A stretch of DNA of 64,000 bases from Dactylorhiza incarnata (taxonomy: Eukaryota > Streptophyta > Magnoliopsida > Asparagales > Orchidaceae), in contig JAWHQI010000075.1 in assembly GCA_033032865.1 (NCBI GenBank), positions 1,488,001-1,552,000 on the forward strand, written 5' to 3'. The first letter of the stretch is position 1; the number at the start of each line of letters is the position of its first letter. Below are positions 22,131 to 32,927 of the stretch, one piece after another. Below the pieces are notes generated by a model. That model saw nothing but the letters and a program-made list of their open reading frames with translations, did not search any database and was not told the origin of the DNA. A program made the translations under genes and the position numbers.

Positions 22131-22509
22131 TGTTGGGAACAGTGCCCAACAATGCCCCTGATCTGAAGAAGTGCTCAGATAAATGATAAATGCACTACGT
22201 CTTTGATGGCATATTTTATTCATGATTGCAGAAGATAAACCATATGTCAAGTAATTATCTAAGTACAAAATCGTCAAGAAAGACTGGACATATCGTTGAG
22301 ATGATATACATATCGTTGAAATGCATCAAAGCTACACCACTAGTATCAAGATTATAAAAGTAATGAAAATTCACTAAGTAAAATATCGTCTGAAGATTCA
22401 GCAGATAAATCATTGATAAAGGAAACTTATCATTGAGATTGTCTCGACGATATCATTTTAAAGAAAGCTTATCATTGAGAAAGCTAAGTTTATACTGTCT
22501 CAATGATAT
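22131..22509 (+). repeat. Truncated 3' LTR (U3) of the SIRE-like element
   Basis: It starts TGTTGGGAAC and is cut by LTR A. U3 contains at least seven variants of ATC(G/A)TTGAGA in both orientations (22285-22509). The remaining LTR half is not recognised in the window. Confidence 0.65.
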
Positions 22510-22773
22510 TGTTGAAAGTGCACAGTATGCCTCTGAGTATACTCTAGAGGGGGGGGGGGTGAATAGAGATTTAAAAATATTTCTATCCTATTTGTGCACA
22601 CATAATAAAAACACTAAGTGTTATGCTTAAATAATACCTAACACAGAATAAAAATAATGATGTTAAAGTAAAGAAGAAAAGTTGTAAGCTATATGGGACA
22701 GCACAGAAAATAAACACACACAAGTGACACAAGATTTTATAGAGGTTCCCCAAAATGTGGGTAGTCCTCTCTT

Positions 22774-22980
22774 CTACCACCTGGTAGGAATGCACAACCT
22801 GTGCCTGAGTCTTTTAATAAGGAGACTCTTAGAACCAAAGATCTTTTGATAAGGAGATCTTGAACCACTCAGATCTTTTGATAAGGAGATCTTGAACCAC
22901 TCAGATCTTTTGATTAGGAGATCTTGAACCACTCAGATCTTTTGATAAGGAGATCTTAAACCACTAAATCCTTTGGAAGA
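22774..22980 (-). repeat. 32 bp tandem repeat and hairpin in LTR A
   Basis: CAGATCTTTTGATAAGGAGA units repeat at 32 bp (for example 22870 and 22902), about five in all. They lie next to a perfect 6 bp stem with a 2 nt loop (22774-22787). The layout equals that in the plus-strand LTR at 4605-4752. Confidence 0.75.
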
Positions 22981-23019
22981 GGAATTCTTAAAGCTATGTA
23001 CAGTTGAAGATGTTGAAAG

Positions 23020-24129
23020 TGTTGGATCGGTCGGCGCCCTTAGAGTGGGGGGGGGGGGGTGAATAAGGGTTTTCAAAAACTTTAGATTATATTTAGAAAA
23101 ACTTCGGAGTATTGCAAGATAAATAAAGAGACATCAAGTAAAACAATAATAAAGAGATATGCTTTATTAATATCAAATAATGTTTTACAAAACTTGATTT
23201 CTATGACGCTAGAAATCGGAGGCGACTAATAAAAATTCTTTTTCGTTTTCTATACCGACTCGTATCCCCACCAACCGGTTGGCTTTAGCCGATCTCTCCC
23301 CAGATATGGCCTCAAGCCGCTCTAGCCGATCTATCCCCAGAAAGGCCTCGAGCACCCCCTAGACCTAACCTAGATCTAGTCACCAACACGAGGCAAATTT
23401 CAGCCCTAAGTCCTACCCCAGACCTACTCGCCAACACAAGGCGATTTCACTACCTTTTAATGAAAAGATATGAAATGAAAAGACAATAATATAAAAACTC
23501 CCTCTATGTGGATCTCTTGGAGAAGTGGACGAAGGCCCGCAGAGTATGATTGTAGTCGATGCGGCCTTTCGTCACGATGATGACGCGTGTTGAAATCTTC
23601 TTCATGGATCTCCTTAAGGCTTTATGGAATTGTGGGAGTATCGCTCTGAATCTTCCTCTCTCTGTTATGGCACAAAGCTCTGGAGTTTGGGATTGGAGGA
23701 GGATGAAGAATTCGGAGCCAAAGCATCCAATTTATAGCCTTTACGCTGCCGCCGGCGCTAGTCGCTACCGCCGGCGCTAGCCCGGATTAGGAAACGTTTT
23801 GCGCGGCAGGATCTTCAATCCGCGGCAACATATTGCTCCATGCCTCTTGTGCGCCATTCTACCGCCAGCGCTAGTAGCTAACGCCGGGCGCTATCTCCTT
23901 CTAAACATGATGCCAGAATCGCGCAGATCAACGCTAGCGCCGGGCGCTATCGCTACCACCGGCGCTAGTGAGCCTCTCGAATTTTGGCCTCAATTTTGGG
24001 GGCAGACATCATGAGTACTCCTTGAGTCATGTGGACTATGCTAACCTGCACACTTGAATACACAAGATCAAATACACAGAAGATTTGTAATTCTCAAACC
24101 TAGGAGATGCGGAAGACCATGTTCCAACA
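23020..24129 (-). repeat. 3' LTR of N1 (1110 bp)
   Basis: It runs from TGTTGGATCGG to CATGTTCCAACA (complement of TGTTGGAACATG). Contents: polyG tract 23048-23060, TATA complement AATTTATA at 23729-23736, and a U3 array of GCCGGCGCTAG words (23748-23975). Confidence 0.9.
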
Positions 24130-24814
24130 AACTCCCCCTTTTGATAATAACAAATCCATTAATGATAAATCAAAGCATTAATAGATAAGCATGATGAAAC
24201 TATACTTGTGTGTGTGTGTGAGTGATGACTTTAGGATGATTATTGATTTTAGCATTTAGAATTGCTCCCCCTAAATATATGCTCCCCCTATGTGAATGCT
24301 CCCTTAATATGTATGCTATCAACTGAATTTGTCATGTTGGGTTTATGATAGCGGGTTACATTTATCATTGTTAGTTCTCCCCCTTTTGCATTTTATCATG
24401 TTCGTTCTCCCCCTTTGTTATTAGCAAAAGTTGGTAGGGAAATAAAGCACTAAATAACGTGTAAATAAAAGAGAAGGCATGATCGAGCTTTTTAAGTAAA
24501 TGATAAGGAGTTTTAGACTTGTCTTTCATTGAAAATGATCAGAGTTATGACTTATTTTATCCCTTTTGTTTGTAGTTCTCCCCCTTTTATAAATCAGAGT
24601 TTAGCAAAAAATAATGATTTTCCCTTTAAATAAGAGTTTTAAGCCTAAAACAAATCATGATTTCCAAGTAACCAATCTACCCAGACAATATGTCAACACC
24701 CTAGCCCTGTACTAAGTGACAGATGGGCATGAGGAGCTGCAAACATGTCGTAGGTTGGGGTGTTAATCCCATATGCAAACACTAGACAAAAACTTAACCT
24801 AGCACTCTTTCCCC

Positions 24815-24839
24815 CCAGTGCCTCGCAAGGCTCCACTGG
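24815..24839 (-). other. Conserved hairpin H2 in N1
   Basis: CCAGT-GCCT-CGCA-AGGC-TCC-ACTGG forms a 9 bp interrupted stem with a four-base loop and a 3 nt bulge. The N2 counterpart at 37158-37182 keeps every paired base. Confidence 0.65.
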
Positions 24840-26527
24840 AACCCTCCCCGGTTAAGGACAAGACATGACTAGAGATAAGGTTATCTAATGTCTACAACCC
24901 TACGCCCCCGCTATGGTGAGAAATGAAGTCATGGATAACAATTATTGGAAACATTAAGCATTTAAATCTAATGGGAAATATCATAGCATATGGGTTTATA
25001 TTTTTATTTAAATTTTTGAAATAAAACTCACATAGCTATATTGAAATTCATGAATGAATCAGAGTTTGAGTATTTTAAGTTAAAACGAGATGTTTTATAA
25101 GCAATATTTCACTTGTTGGAGGAGTGTTTAGAATAGAAATAGATCAGAGTTATAAGCAAAAAAAATTCAACCAATATAAAGTTTACCAAGCAAGTCTACC
25201 ACTTGTTGCAAGAAAGGAATTTGAAGATTCAAGTGATGATGCACACAAGATGAAAGATTTTAAATAAGTATTAAAGTGCAAGGTAAAACAATTATATGGT
25301 TATGATGCGGAAGACATATAGAAGTACAAAAAACATCTTATGGTAATCAATGATGGTTCATAGAAAGATATATGAGTTCAATTTCAAAAAGAAGATGTTT
25401 TTGTAAATCATTTTGCATATAAAATTTTTGTTTTGACAATACAGTAACCAAGCATGAAATAATCTTATCAAAAAGAGATTACTACGATGTTACTTTAATT
25501 CACAATTTCAAAACATACCAAACATTGTAGAAAGCATACTAGGTTATCTAGTGCATTTCATAAATAAAGAGTAGTATAGAATTAGCATTAGGATCCAATA
25601 CTCATGAGAAGAAGTGTTATGGAAGATAATGATGTGCATAAAAGTGTATTTTGAATAGAGTAAACAAATGTTTTAATCAAAAATACAAGTAATATGTAAA
25701 GTAAAGAGCACAATAAAACACAAATAATTTTACTTCCACTCACTTCAATGCACAAAGAAAAATGTACAACTACCAAGGTGCTTGCACACACAATGCTCAT
25801 CAAGACTTATCAGGGTGCAAAGTAGTGCTTGGGGGATCACATAGTTTTATTCTTCAAAATTGATTTTTATTGTGATCCGGTGTACTTAAGAATAAGTGTT
25901 TTTTATTTTGAAAGAAAGTTTTGGTTTGCACAAGATACTTTATTATTCTTTCCAAGGTGCTCAACCTCACAACGCTTATTAAGACTTATCAAAAGGTTCA
26001 AGTAGTGCTTGGTGGAGTTATCTTTGTCACTTTATTTTATGATTTTGTTTTGTACAAAGTTCTCCGAATACACTTGTTTTGCAAACCAATATAATTTATG
26101 AAAAAGATAACCACTTTTTTTAACTTTTAAAAGTGCAAATAAAGGTTGTGTAGGTAAGATACTTGTGCAATTTTATTTCATTGTACTATTACAAAACATA
26201 CACAAACATTCTTAGATTAAACACATAAGTAGACAATGCCAAAATAAGTGAGTGAATTGCGATCATTAGCAAACATAAAACATTACTCATACTTAGAGGC
26301 ATGCTACGCATAGTTCTACACAACTTTTTCAATATAATTTATGCACATATTAATAGACATATCTAAGCATGATGAAAACAATGTTCAAAGTAGTTTGAAA
26401 AGATAAATTGCAACATTATAGAAGTTTTGAATAATAGATTAACTCATGCTTGATTTTTACAATAAAGTCCATACCGATATTTTTGAAAAATAATTTTTAT
26501 TTAAAGTTTGAACTTATAAAATTGATC

Positions 26528-26618
26528 TTGGACTTCCCGAGGTCTACCTTGTGAGAGGTTCGCCTGGTACTAGGTGATATGATGGGATGATAGCCCAAAT
26601 CACCCTTTCGCAAGATAC
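26528..26618 (-). other. Conserved structured block SB1 in N1
   Basis: A 90 bp block from TTGGACTTCCCGAGG to CAAGATAC. It contains stem GGTGAT/ATCACC with an inner TGGG/CCCA stem. It recurs in N2 (35450-35539, inverted) and in the unrelated repeat at 45234-45330, where the stem is kept with different bases. Confidence 0.7.
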
Positions 26619-28113
26619 ATCGAAAAGTTAAGTTCAGAAGAATAATTTTGATACTTGTTTGTGTTTTGTTTTATATTTTTGTAGTTGATTTTTACAAATA
26701 AAAGCATATTTTTGTAATTTTTGCTTTTGTAATTTTTATATTTGATTTTTGCATAAAGATGAACTTTAAATAAAGGAAACAACACAAGCGAAAAAACAAA
26801 ACATATTTTTTGTAATTTAGTTTTTGTAGTTTTGTATTTGATTTTTCAAAAAATAAAGAAACACAGAAGTGCAAAACTAAGTAGAAAATATAGATTAGTA
26901 TATTTTTAGGGATTTTTCAAAATTTTAAAATTATAAAAAAACGAACCTTGACGCTAGCGCTAGCGCGGGAAACAGTAAGTGATTTTTTAGGGTTTTGAAA
27001 ATTTTGATGCTTGAACTTGATTAGGTGTCCCAATAGTAGTTCCATGCTGAAGTTGCAAATTTTTAGGAGATGTTTTGGATGGTCCAAATTGCATGAAACG
27101 TTAGCGATTTCTTATACACTTGACAAAATAATCATTGCATGAGATATATGTACTTATGTTTTCATTTTGACTTTTCTAAAGACTTGTGCTTATAACTTGA
27201 AAAAAATAGGAAATGAAAACCCAAGATATCATGTTTGAACAAATCAAATATGCATGATTTTAGAGATTAACAATAATGTTCATGCACAATCATACTATGG
27301 ATAAGCCCTAGATGAGAATACCCAGCCTGCATATCTTGGTAAGCAAATAAAGCCTAACATAGACACAAATATTCTTTAGGTGGCAATGTTAGAATGATAA
27401 ATTTGAGATTAATGTTATACCAAGTTTTGATTGTGTTTCAACTTAGAGACCTAGAATGGAGTGACAATTCTATTTGATTTGATATCAAAATGATTCAAAG
27501 GTCTAAACTATAAATAAATCACAATACACACATAATATACCAACCATAGTAAGCAATTATAATACCAATTGTCATTATATAAAATTTGATAGATGATTCT
27601 TGATATGAATTATGATTTTAGAAAGTTTTAGCAAAAGATATCAATAGATCATGGTGGTGCATATGGCATCAATATTTATGACAATTAATCTTTCAATATG
27701 TCTTATGTGTTTTTCTTTTTAATTTAGATAAATATCTCATAGCAAATTCAGAATTGTATCCACTTGTTGGTGAAGGCTAAAAATCTAGTAACCGGATTTA
27801 ATTTGAAATATCTTATAGCAAATTTAGAGTTTGATTCATATGGATAATATAAGATATTTAGAAGCAATAAAAATAATAATAAAAGATAGGTCATCAAAAT
27901 ATGATTTTGAATTTTGATCAATTTGTTTTATAAAACCATATTAAGCTTTTAAGAGATAAAATCATATTTTCAATATTGTATAGGATGACTATGACATGAT
28001 AGTTTAAAAGAAAACAAAAAGAAAAACATAGAAAAGACATTAAAGCACATCATGAAGTAGAAATTTGTGTATTTCATTTTAATTGATTTCTTTTTCATGC
28101 AAATGATGGGATA

Positions 28114-29568
28114 CTAATGAATAAGAGATTTAGGTATCCAAAGAGGACCGGGTGTGACGGTTCCTTTGGGTACCCAAATACATCGTGTTTGCGTTTGGGG
28201 AGATAGTGATGAGTGGACCTTTTCTTTTGACATTAGAGCGTTATTCTTAAGAATGGGTCTCCATTCATACCTTGGATAAACATTATTTTTAGTTCTCAAT
28301 TTTCCATAATCATTTACTTGAATATTTGGATAAAAGTGATTTTTGAAAGGAAATTTGTTTGCATTTAATTTTAGGGTGGGAGAAGCATGGTTTTGTAAAC
28401 AATGATGATTTTGATTTTGATTTACAAATCCTTTATCTTCCTTACTCCCATTATTAAACTTTGTTATGATATTCATATTCTCATTCAACTTGTCTTTAGA
28501 TATAGTTTGATATTGTGAATTTGTATTTACAATTTTCATAAGCAAGTTGATTTTTGATTTTAATTCATCATTCTTGATCTTTAAACTATGTCTAGCTTTA
28601 TTATAATTTATTGTGCTATTTTTGAGAGTGGTAACAATTGAGTCAATATGTTTTTCATATTTATCCCTATACTCATCAAATGTTTCATCCATCTCTTTTA
28701 TTTCAATTTCATAGTCCTTACACTTAGCACAATTAATTTTTAAAGATGAATTTTCTAAACATAATTTTTCATTTTGTTCTCTTATAAAAATAATTTCTTT
28801 TTCAAGTTCCTTAAATTTTTCTTTAATATCATTACAATCAAGACAAGGTTTTGTATTTTCAATTGAAGTGACATGAGTAAAGCTGGATAAATCAGATTTT
28901 GATATTACTTTAACTTTTGCTTTTAAATTTTTATTTTCTAAGCGCAATATTTTATTAGCATTCTTTAATTTCTCAATTTTGCGCCTAGTATTTTGTAACA
29001 ATTGTAATGAAGAGATAGAAGTACAAATGATAGAATTTGATTTCCTTACATTGCTTCTGGATAAGGGAGGATTTGAACATATTGTTCCTTTGTCTTCTTC
29101 TTGGCACTCCTCTTCCAAAAGTAAGATTGCTTCATCTCTTTCCTTTGATGTATGCTCCATTGATTCGTCATGAGGAGGGCATTCTTGATGATTTGTGCAC
29201 ACTAGCATATTCTCCGGTTCTTGCGATTGTTCCATACCTGTAGATGGAGAATCATACATTTCTTCAAGAAATTGCCATACTTTATATGCACTTGAAAAGC
29301 AATATATCAATTTGAAAATTTCATTAGATAGACCGCAAAACAAATAGTGTTTAGCTTTTGCATTTAATTGAAGTTCTTTTTTATTTGATTCATTTGCGGG
29401 TCTTGCTATTGCTAAATTCCAAACTTCGATGTCTAAAGTTTTAATAAATTTTTCAATTAAGATTTTCCATCCTTTATAATTTGTCCCTTCAAATAAAGGT
29501 GGTGCAAGTGATTTTTCCTCTTCACAAAAATCTCCCCCACTAGTAGAAGCGAGATCATGAGACGCCAT
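28114..29568 (-). CDS. gag: Gag-derived protein of N1 (484 aa)
   Basis: Start ATG is at 29568, 35 bases downstream of the primer site, as in N2, and the frame is open to TGA at 28114. Residues about 20-115 form the N-terminal SIRE gag (UBN2-like) domain: PPLFEGTNYKGWKILIEKFI, LNAKAKHYLFCGLSNEIFKL and AYKVWQFLEEMYDSPS. The domain stops where full gag proteins continue to a CCHC knuckle; no knuckle is present. Residues about 195-370 are Lys/Glu/Leu-rich and look like a long coiled coil, with two isolated CxxC pairs (CLDC, CAKC). The C-terminus, TRCIWVPKGTVTPGPLWIPK, resembles the spacer before protease/integrase in SIRE polyproteins. It is therefore an internally deleted Gag-Pol that stayed in frame. 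Its length is close to the 488 aa N2 copy. It probably co-assembles with particles of an autonomous relative (inference). Confidence 0.8.
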   Translation of the reverse strand: MASHDLASTSGGDFCEEEKSLAPPLFEGTNYKGWKILIEKFIKTLDIEVWNLAIARPANESNKKELQLNAKAKHYLFCGLSNEIFKLIYCFSSAYKVWQFLEEMYDSPSTGMEQSQEPENMLVCTNHQECPPHDESMEHTSKERDEAILLLEEECQEEDKGTICSNPPLSRSNVRKSNSIICTSISSLQLLQNTRRKIEKLKNANKILRLENKNLKAKVKVISKSDLSSFTHVTSIENTKPCLDCNDIKEKFKELEKEIIFIREQNEKLCLENSSLKINCAKCKDYEIEIKEMDETFDEYRDKYEKHIDSIVTTLKNSTINYNKARHSLKIKNDELKSKINLLMKIVNTNSQYQTISKDKLNENMNIITKFNNGSKEDKGFVNQNQNHHCLQNHASPTLKLNANKFPFKNHFYPNIQVNDYGKLRTKNNVYPRYEWRPILKNNALMSKEKVHSSLSPQTQTRCIWVPKGTVTPGPLWIPKSLIH

Positions 29569-29603
29569 TATTCCCGGTTATTAAGCCGATTGGAATAAAA
29601 CCT

Positions 29604-29616
29604 GGCTCTGATACCA
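29604..29616 (-). promoter_or_regulatory. Primer binding site of N1
   Basis: GGCTCTGATACCA is the complement of TGGTATCAGAGCC, matching the initiator tRNA-Met 3' end. It lies two bases from the LTR. Confidence 0.9.
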
Positions 29617-29618
29617 CT

Positions 29619-30642
29619 TGTTGGATCGGTCGGCGCCCTTAGAGGGGGGGGGGGGGGGTGGGGTGAATAAGGGTTTTCAAAAACTTTATATTATATTTAG
29701 AAAAACTTCGGAGTATTGCAAGATTAATAAAGAGACATCAAGTAAAACAATAATAAAGAGATATGCTTTATTAATATCAAATAATGTTTTACAAAACTTG
29801 ATTTCTATGATGCTAGAAATCGGAGCCGACTAATAAAAATTCTTTTTTGTTTTCTATACCGACTCGTATCCCCACGAACCGGTTGGCTTTAGCCGATCTC
29901 TCCCCAGATACGGCCTCAAGCCTCTCTAGCCGATCTATCGCCAGAAAGGCCTCGAGCACCCCCTAGACCTAACCTAGATCTAGTCGCCAACACGAGGCAA
30001 ATTTCACCCCTAAGTCCTACCCCAGACCTAGTCGCCAACACGAGGCGATTTCACTACCGTTTACAGAAAAGATATGAAATGAAAAGACAATAATATAAAA
30101 ACTCCCTCTATGTGGATCTCTTGGAGAAGTGGATGAAGGCCCGCAGAGTATGATCGTAGTCGATGCAACCTTTCGTCACGATGATGACGCGTGTTGAAAT
30201 CTTCTCCACGGATCTCCTTAAGGATTTATGGAATTGTGGGAGTATCACTCTGAATCTTCCTCTCTCTATTGTGGCACGAAGCTCTGGAGTTTGGGATTGG
30301 AGGAGGATGAAGAATTCGGAGCGAAAGCATCCAATTTATAGCCTTTACGCTACCGCCGGCGCTAGTCGCTACCGCCGGCACTAGCCCGGATTAGGATACA
30401 TTTTGCGCGGCAGGATCTTCAATCTGCGACAATATATTGCTCCATGCCTCTTGTGCGCCATTCTACCGCCAGCGCTAGTGAGCCTCTTCGAATTTTGGCC
30501 TCAATTTTGGGGGCAGACATCATGAGTACTCCTTGAGTCATGTGGACTATGCTAACCTGCACACTTGAATACACAAGATCAAATACATAGAAGATTTGTT
30601 ATTCTAATAAACCTAGGAGATGCGGAAGACCATGTTCCAACT
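29619..30642 (-). repeat. 5' LTR of N1 (1024 bp)
   Basis: It matches the 3' LTR but lacks a stretch between two GCGCTAGT repeats (present at 23868 and 23962 in the 3' LTR, 94 bp apart). This fits deletion by recombination between short repeats. TATA complement is at 30333-30340 and the polyG tract at 29645-29658. Confidence 0.85.
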
Positions 30643-31468
30643 GAAATAAGAAAGACGATGGAGAAGAAGAATTCTTTTCTCAGAATTCTGTGGAAGCTTT
30701 CATCTTCTATTTTTTCATTCAATGGATCAGCTAATGATGAACCCTTGCTTATGATTGTGATGATTTGCAAGGGTTATATTCTTCAAATCCTTTGGTATAT
30801 CTCTTGCTTACTATCTAGTTGCTATATGATGTTAATGAAGAAGCATCTCTATTTTTTGTTCTGAGAGAGCACCTGTTTTCTCTATTTGTCTCTGTTAGGG
30901 TTCTGGAGAAAGAAGAAGTTGGAACCCTAATCGAAAAAATGTAGCAGATAGTGATGAATGCCATTTGTTTTCCTCTCTTCTCAACCTATTTATTGTCCAT
31001 GATTAATTTTGAATTAGTTTCCTCTTTTGGATTGTCCTGAAAAGGCATAATCTTGGACAATTAATCTTTCTTTCTTCTTTTGTTCACGACCCATCTGCCA
31101 GCTGTTTGAATACATTCCAAGAAAGCTTTTCCTGTCTTCTTTAATGCTCCTCTCCATTCTAGGCAATAAACAAGATGTTGTAGAATGGTCTTTAGTGTTG
31201 TTGGCCTTCAGATAGAGTTCTAAAAGGACAACTGAAAAGGTTTTCTTTTTAGACTGTATTCGACGCTGCGTCGACTTCATTCTCTCTCTTATCGATGCAC
31301 CTTCGAGTTCTGGTAAGAGCATCTTCAAATTACCTCTATCTATGGTTGAACTCTATTTTCGACGTTACGTCGATTACTTAGACGTAACCATTGAGTTGAA
31401 GACTTCTTTTTGAACTTTATTGTCTGCGCCGAATTGTAGTCGATGTTACTTCGACTTCAAATGGCTTC
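30643..31468 (-). repeat. Middle piece of LTR A
   Basis: This holds the R region and most of U3 of LTR A, with TATA complement at 30986-30995. GCGTCGACTTC and GTTACGTCGATTACTT repeats lie at 31255-31455. It contains no gene. Confidence 0.7.
31464..31468. other. Target-site duplication GCTTC of N2 (left)
   Basis: GCTTC also follows the 3' LTR at 39234-39238: a perfect 5 bp duplication. Confidence 0.95.
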
Positions 31469-32878
31469 TGTTGGAACATGGTCTTCCGCATCTCCTAGGT
31501 TTGAGAATAACAAAACCTATGTGTATTTGATCTTGTGTGTTTAAGTGTGCAGGATAACAAAGTCCACATGACTCAAGGATTACATAAGAAGGTTGCCCCC
31601 AAAGTTGAGCCATCAAATCCAAATCTTCCACTAGCGCTGGCGGTAGCAGTAGCGCAGGCGCTAGCTGTCGTTCGATGAACTGTTAGCGGCTAAGTCTATT
31701 CATCGAATGTTCCCGTGAACTCCCGACGAATATCGACGAACGCAGAAAGAAGTCAAAAAGGCAGACTTGTGAAGGAAATTGTGCGGCTAAGTCAATTCGT
31801 CGAATGTTCTTGAGAACTCCAGACGAATTCCGACGAATGAAAACAGAAGATAGTACTCCCACTAGCGCCGGCGGTAGCACTTAGTGCCTGACGCTAGCGA
31901 TGATAGCGCAATTCCAGGAGCACATATGGAAGGAGATAACGCCTGGCGGTAGGCGATAGCGTAGGAGGTAGCGACGCACATAGTTGGCAAGGAGGAATTG
32001 TTTCCTCGGATTGAAGATTCGGCCGCGCAAAACATGTCCTAATTTGGGATAGCGCCGGCGGTAGCTGATAGCGCCGGCGATAGCGCAAAGCAATAGAGGA
32101 AGGCGGCCGACTTGCTTAAAATGAAGGATTCTCAAGCGGAGAATATTTCCTAAACTGGGATAGTGCCGGCGGTAGCGATAGCGCAGGCATTAGCTCCAAG
32201 GCTATAAAAAGGACCCCTTGGATCCATCTTCTTAAGCCTCTAGAGATCCAAAATTCTAGAGCTTCGTGCCACAACATAGAGAGGAAGTTTCAGATAGATA
32301 CTCCCACAAATACATAAATACTAAAGGAGATCCGTGGAGAAGATTTCAACACGCTTCATCATCGTGATGAAAGACCGCATCGACTACGATCATACTCTGC
32401 GTCTTCGTCTACTTCTCCAAAAGATCCACATAGAGGGAGTTTTATATTATTGTCTTTTTATTTCACATCTTTTCTGTAATCGTTTAGTGAATTCGCCTCG
32501 TGTTGGCGACTAGGTCTCGGGTGTAGGTCTAGGGGGTGCTCGAGGCCATATTCGGAGTTTGGGTTGGCTAGAGCGGCTTGAGGCCGTATCCGGGGAAGGA
32601 TCGGCTAAAGCCAACCGGTTCGTGGGGATACGAGTCGGTATAGAAAACAAAAAGAGTCTTTCTATTAGCTTTGATTTCTAGCTTCGATAAGAGATCAAGT
32701 TTTGTAATCATGCTTCTCAAGTTAATAAAATCATGTCTTTACCTTTACTTCACTTGATTTGTCTTGATCTTCTCTATTTTAATAATCAAAGCTTTTTCAA
32801 AGTTATTCAAAATATATTATAAGTTTTGAAAACCCTTATTCACCCCCCCCCCCTCTAAGGGCGCCTACCGATCCAACA
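31469..32878 (+). repeat. 5' LTR of N2 (1410 bp)
   Basis: It runs from TGTTGGAACATGG to CGATCCAACA. U3 has two TTCGTCGAATGTTC...GACGAATNTCGACGAA blocks (about 31700-31840) and five TAGCGCCGGCGGTAGC-type units (31633-32195). TATA is at 32213-32220; a polyC tract lies at 32843-32853. Confidence 0.92.
32213..32220 (+). promoter_or_regulatory. TATA box of N2 5' LTR
   Basis: TATAAAAA follows the last GCGCAGGCATTAGC unit. The 3' LTR has the same box at 38512-38519, and N1 has TATAAATT at the equivalent place. Confidence 0.75.
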
Positions 32879-32880
32879 AG

Positions 32881-32893
32881 TGGTATTAGAGCC
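32881..32893 (+). promoter_or_regulatory. Primer binding site of N2
   Basis: TGGTATTAGAGCC differs by one base from the initiator tRNA-Met complement and lies two bases after the LTR. Confidence 0.88.
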
Positions 32894-32927
32894 AGGTTCT
32901 TCCAAATCGGCTTAACAACCGGGAATA

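Larger units (their letters stand above)
20012..22509 (+). mobile_element. SIRE-like copia element, 3' end (env-like region and start of 3' LTR)
   Basis: The left side is cut by the Tekay-like LTR. The region carries a decayed env-like frame and the polypurine tract AGGGGGAGAT (22121-22130), then an LTR beginning TGTTGGGAAC at 22131. The LTR is interrupted at 22510 by the minus-strand LTR A. Its U3 shows repeated ATCGTTGAGA/ATCATTGAGA words. No pol is left. Confidence 0.7.
24130..28113 (-). other. Non-coding interior of N1
   Basis: About 4 kb, AT-rich, with no credible frame. It aligns block by block, inverted, with 34395-37763 of N2. It includes a 25 nt hairpin (24815-24839), the structured block at 26528-26618, a CTAGCGCTAGCG word (26953-26964) shared with U3, and a (GT)n run near 24207-24220. 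Confidence 0.7.
23020..30642 (-). mobile_element. N1: gag-only non-autonomous SIRE-like copia element
   Basis: LTRs are 23020-24129 (3') and 29619-30642 (5'). The polypurine tract (AACTCCCCCTTTTG complement, 24130-24143) and the primer site (29604-29616) are in place. The flanks are GAAAG (23015-23019) and GAAAT (30643-30647), a 4/5 match; the last LTR base is also changed (T for A). The interior has one intact 484-codon gag-derived frame and about 4 kb of AT-rich non-coding DNA. Protease, integrase, RT and RNase H are absent. Its partner N2 has the same architecture, so the missing pol is a family trait. Confidence 0.85.

Noticed and set aside
29604..29616. tRNA-like sequence
   Set aside because: Only the 3' complement of the initiator tRNA-Met is present; it is a primer binding site and not a tRNA gene. 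The same holds for 32881-32893 and 52271-52281.
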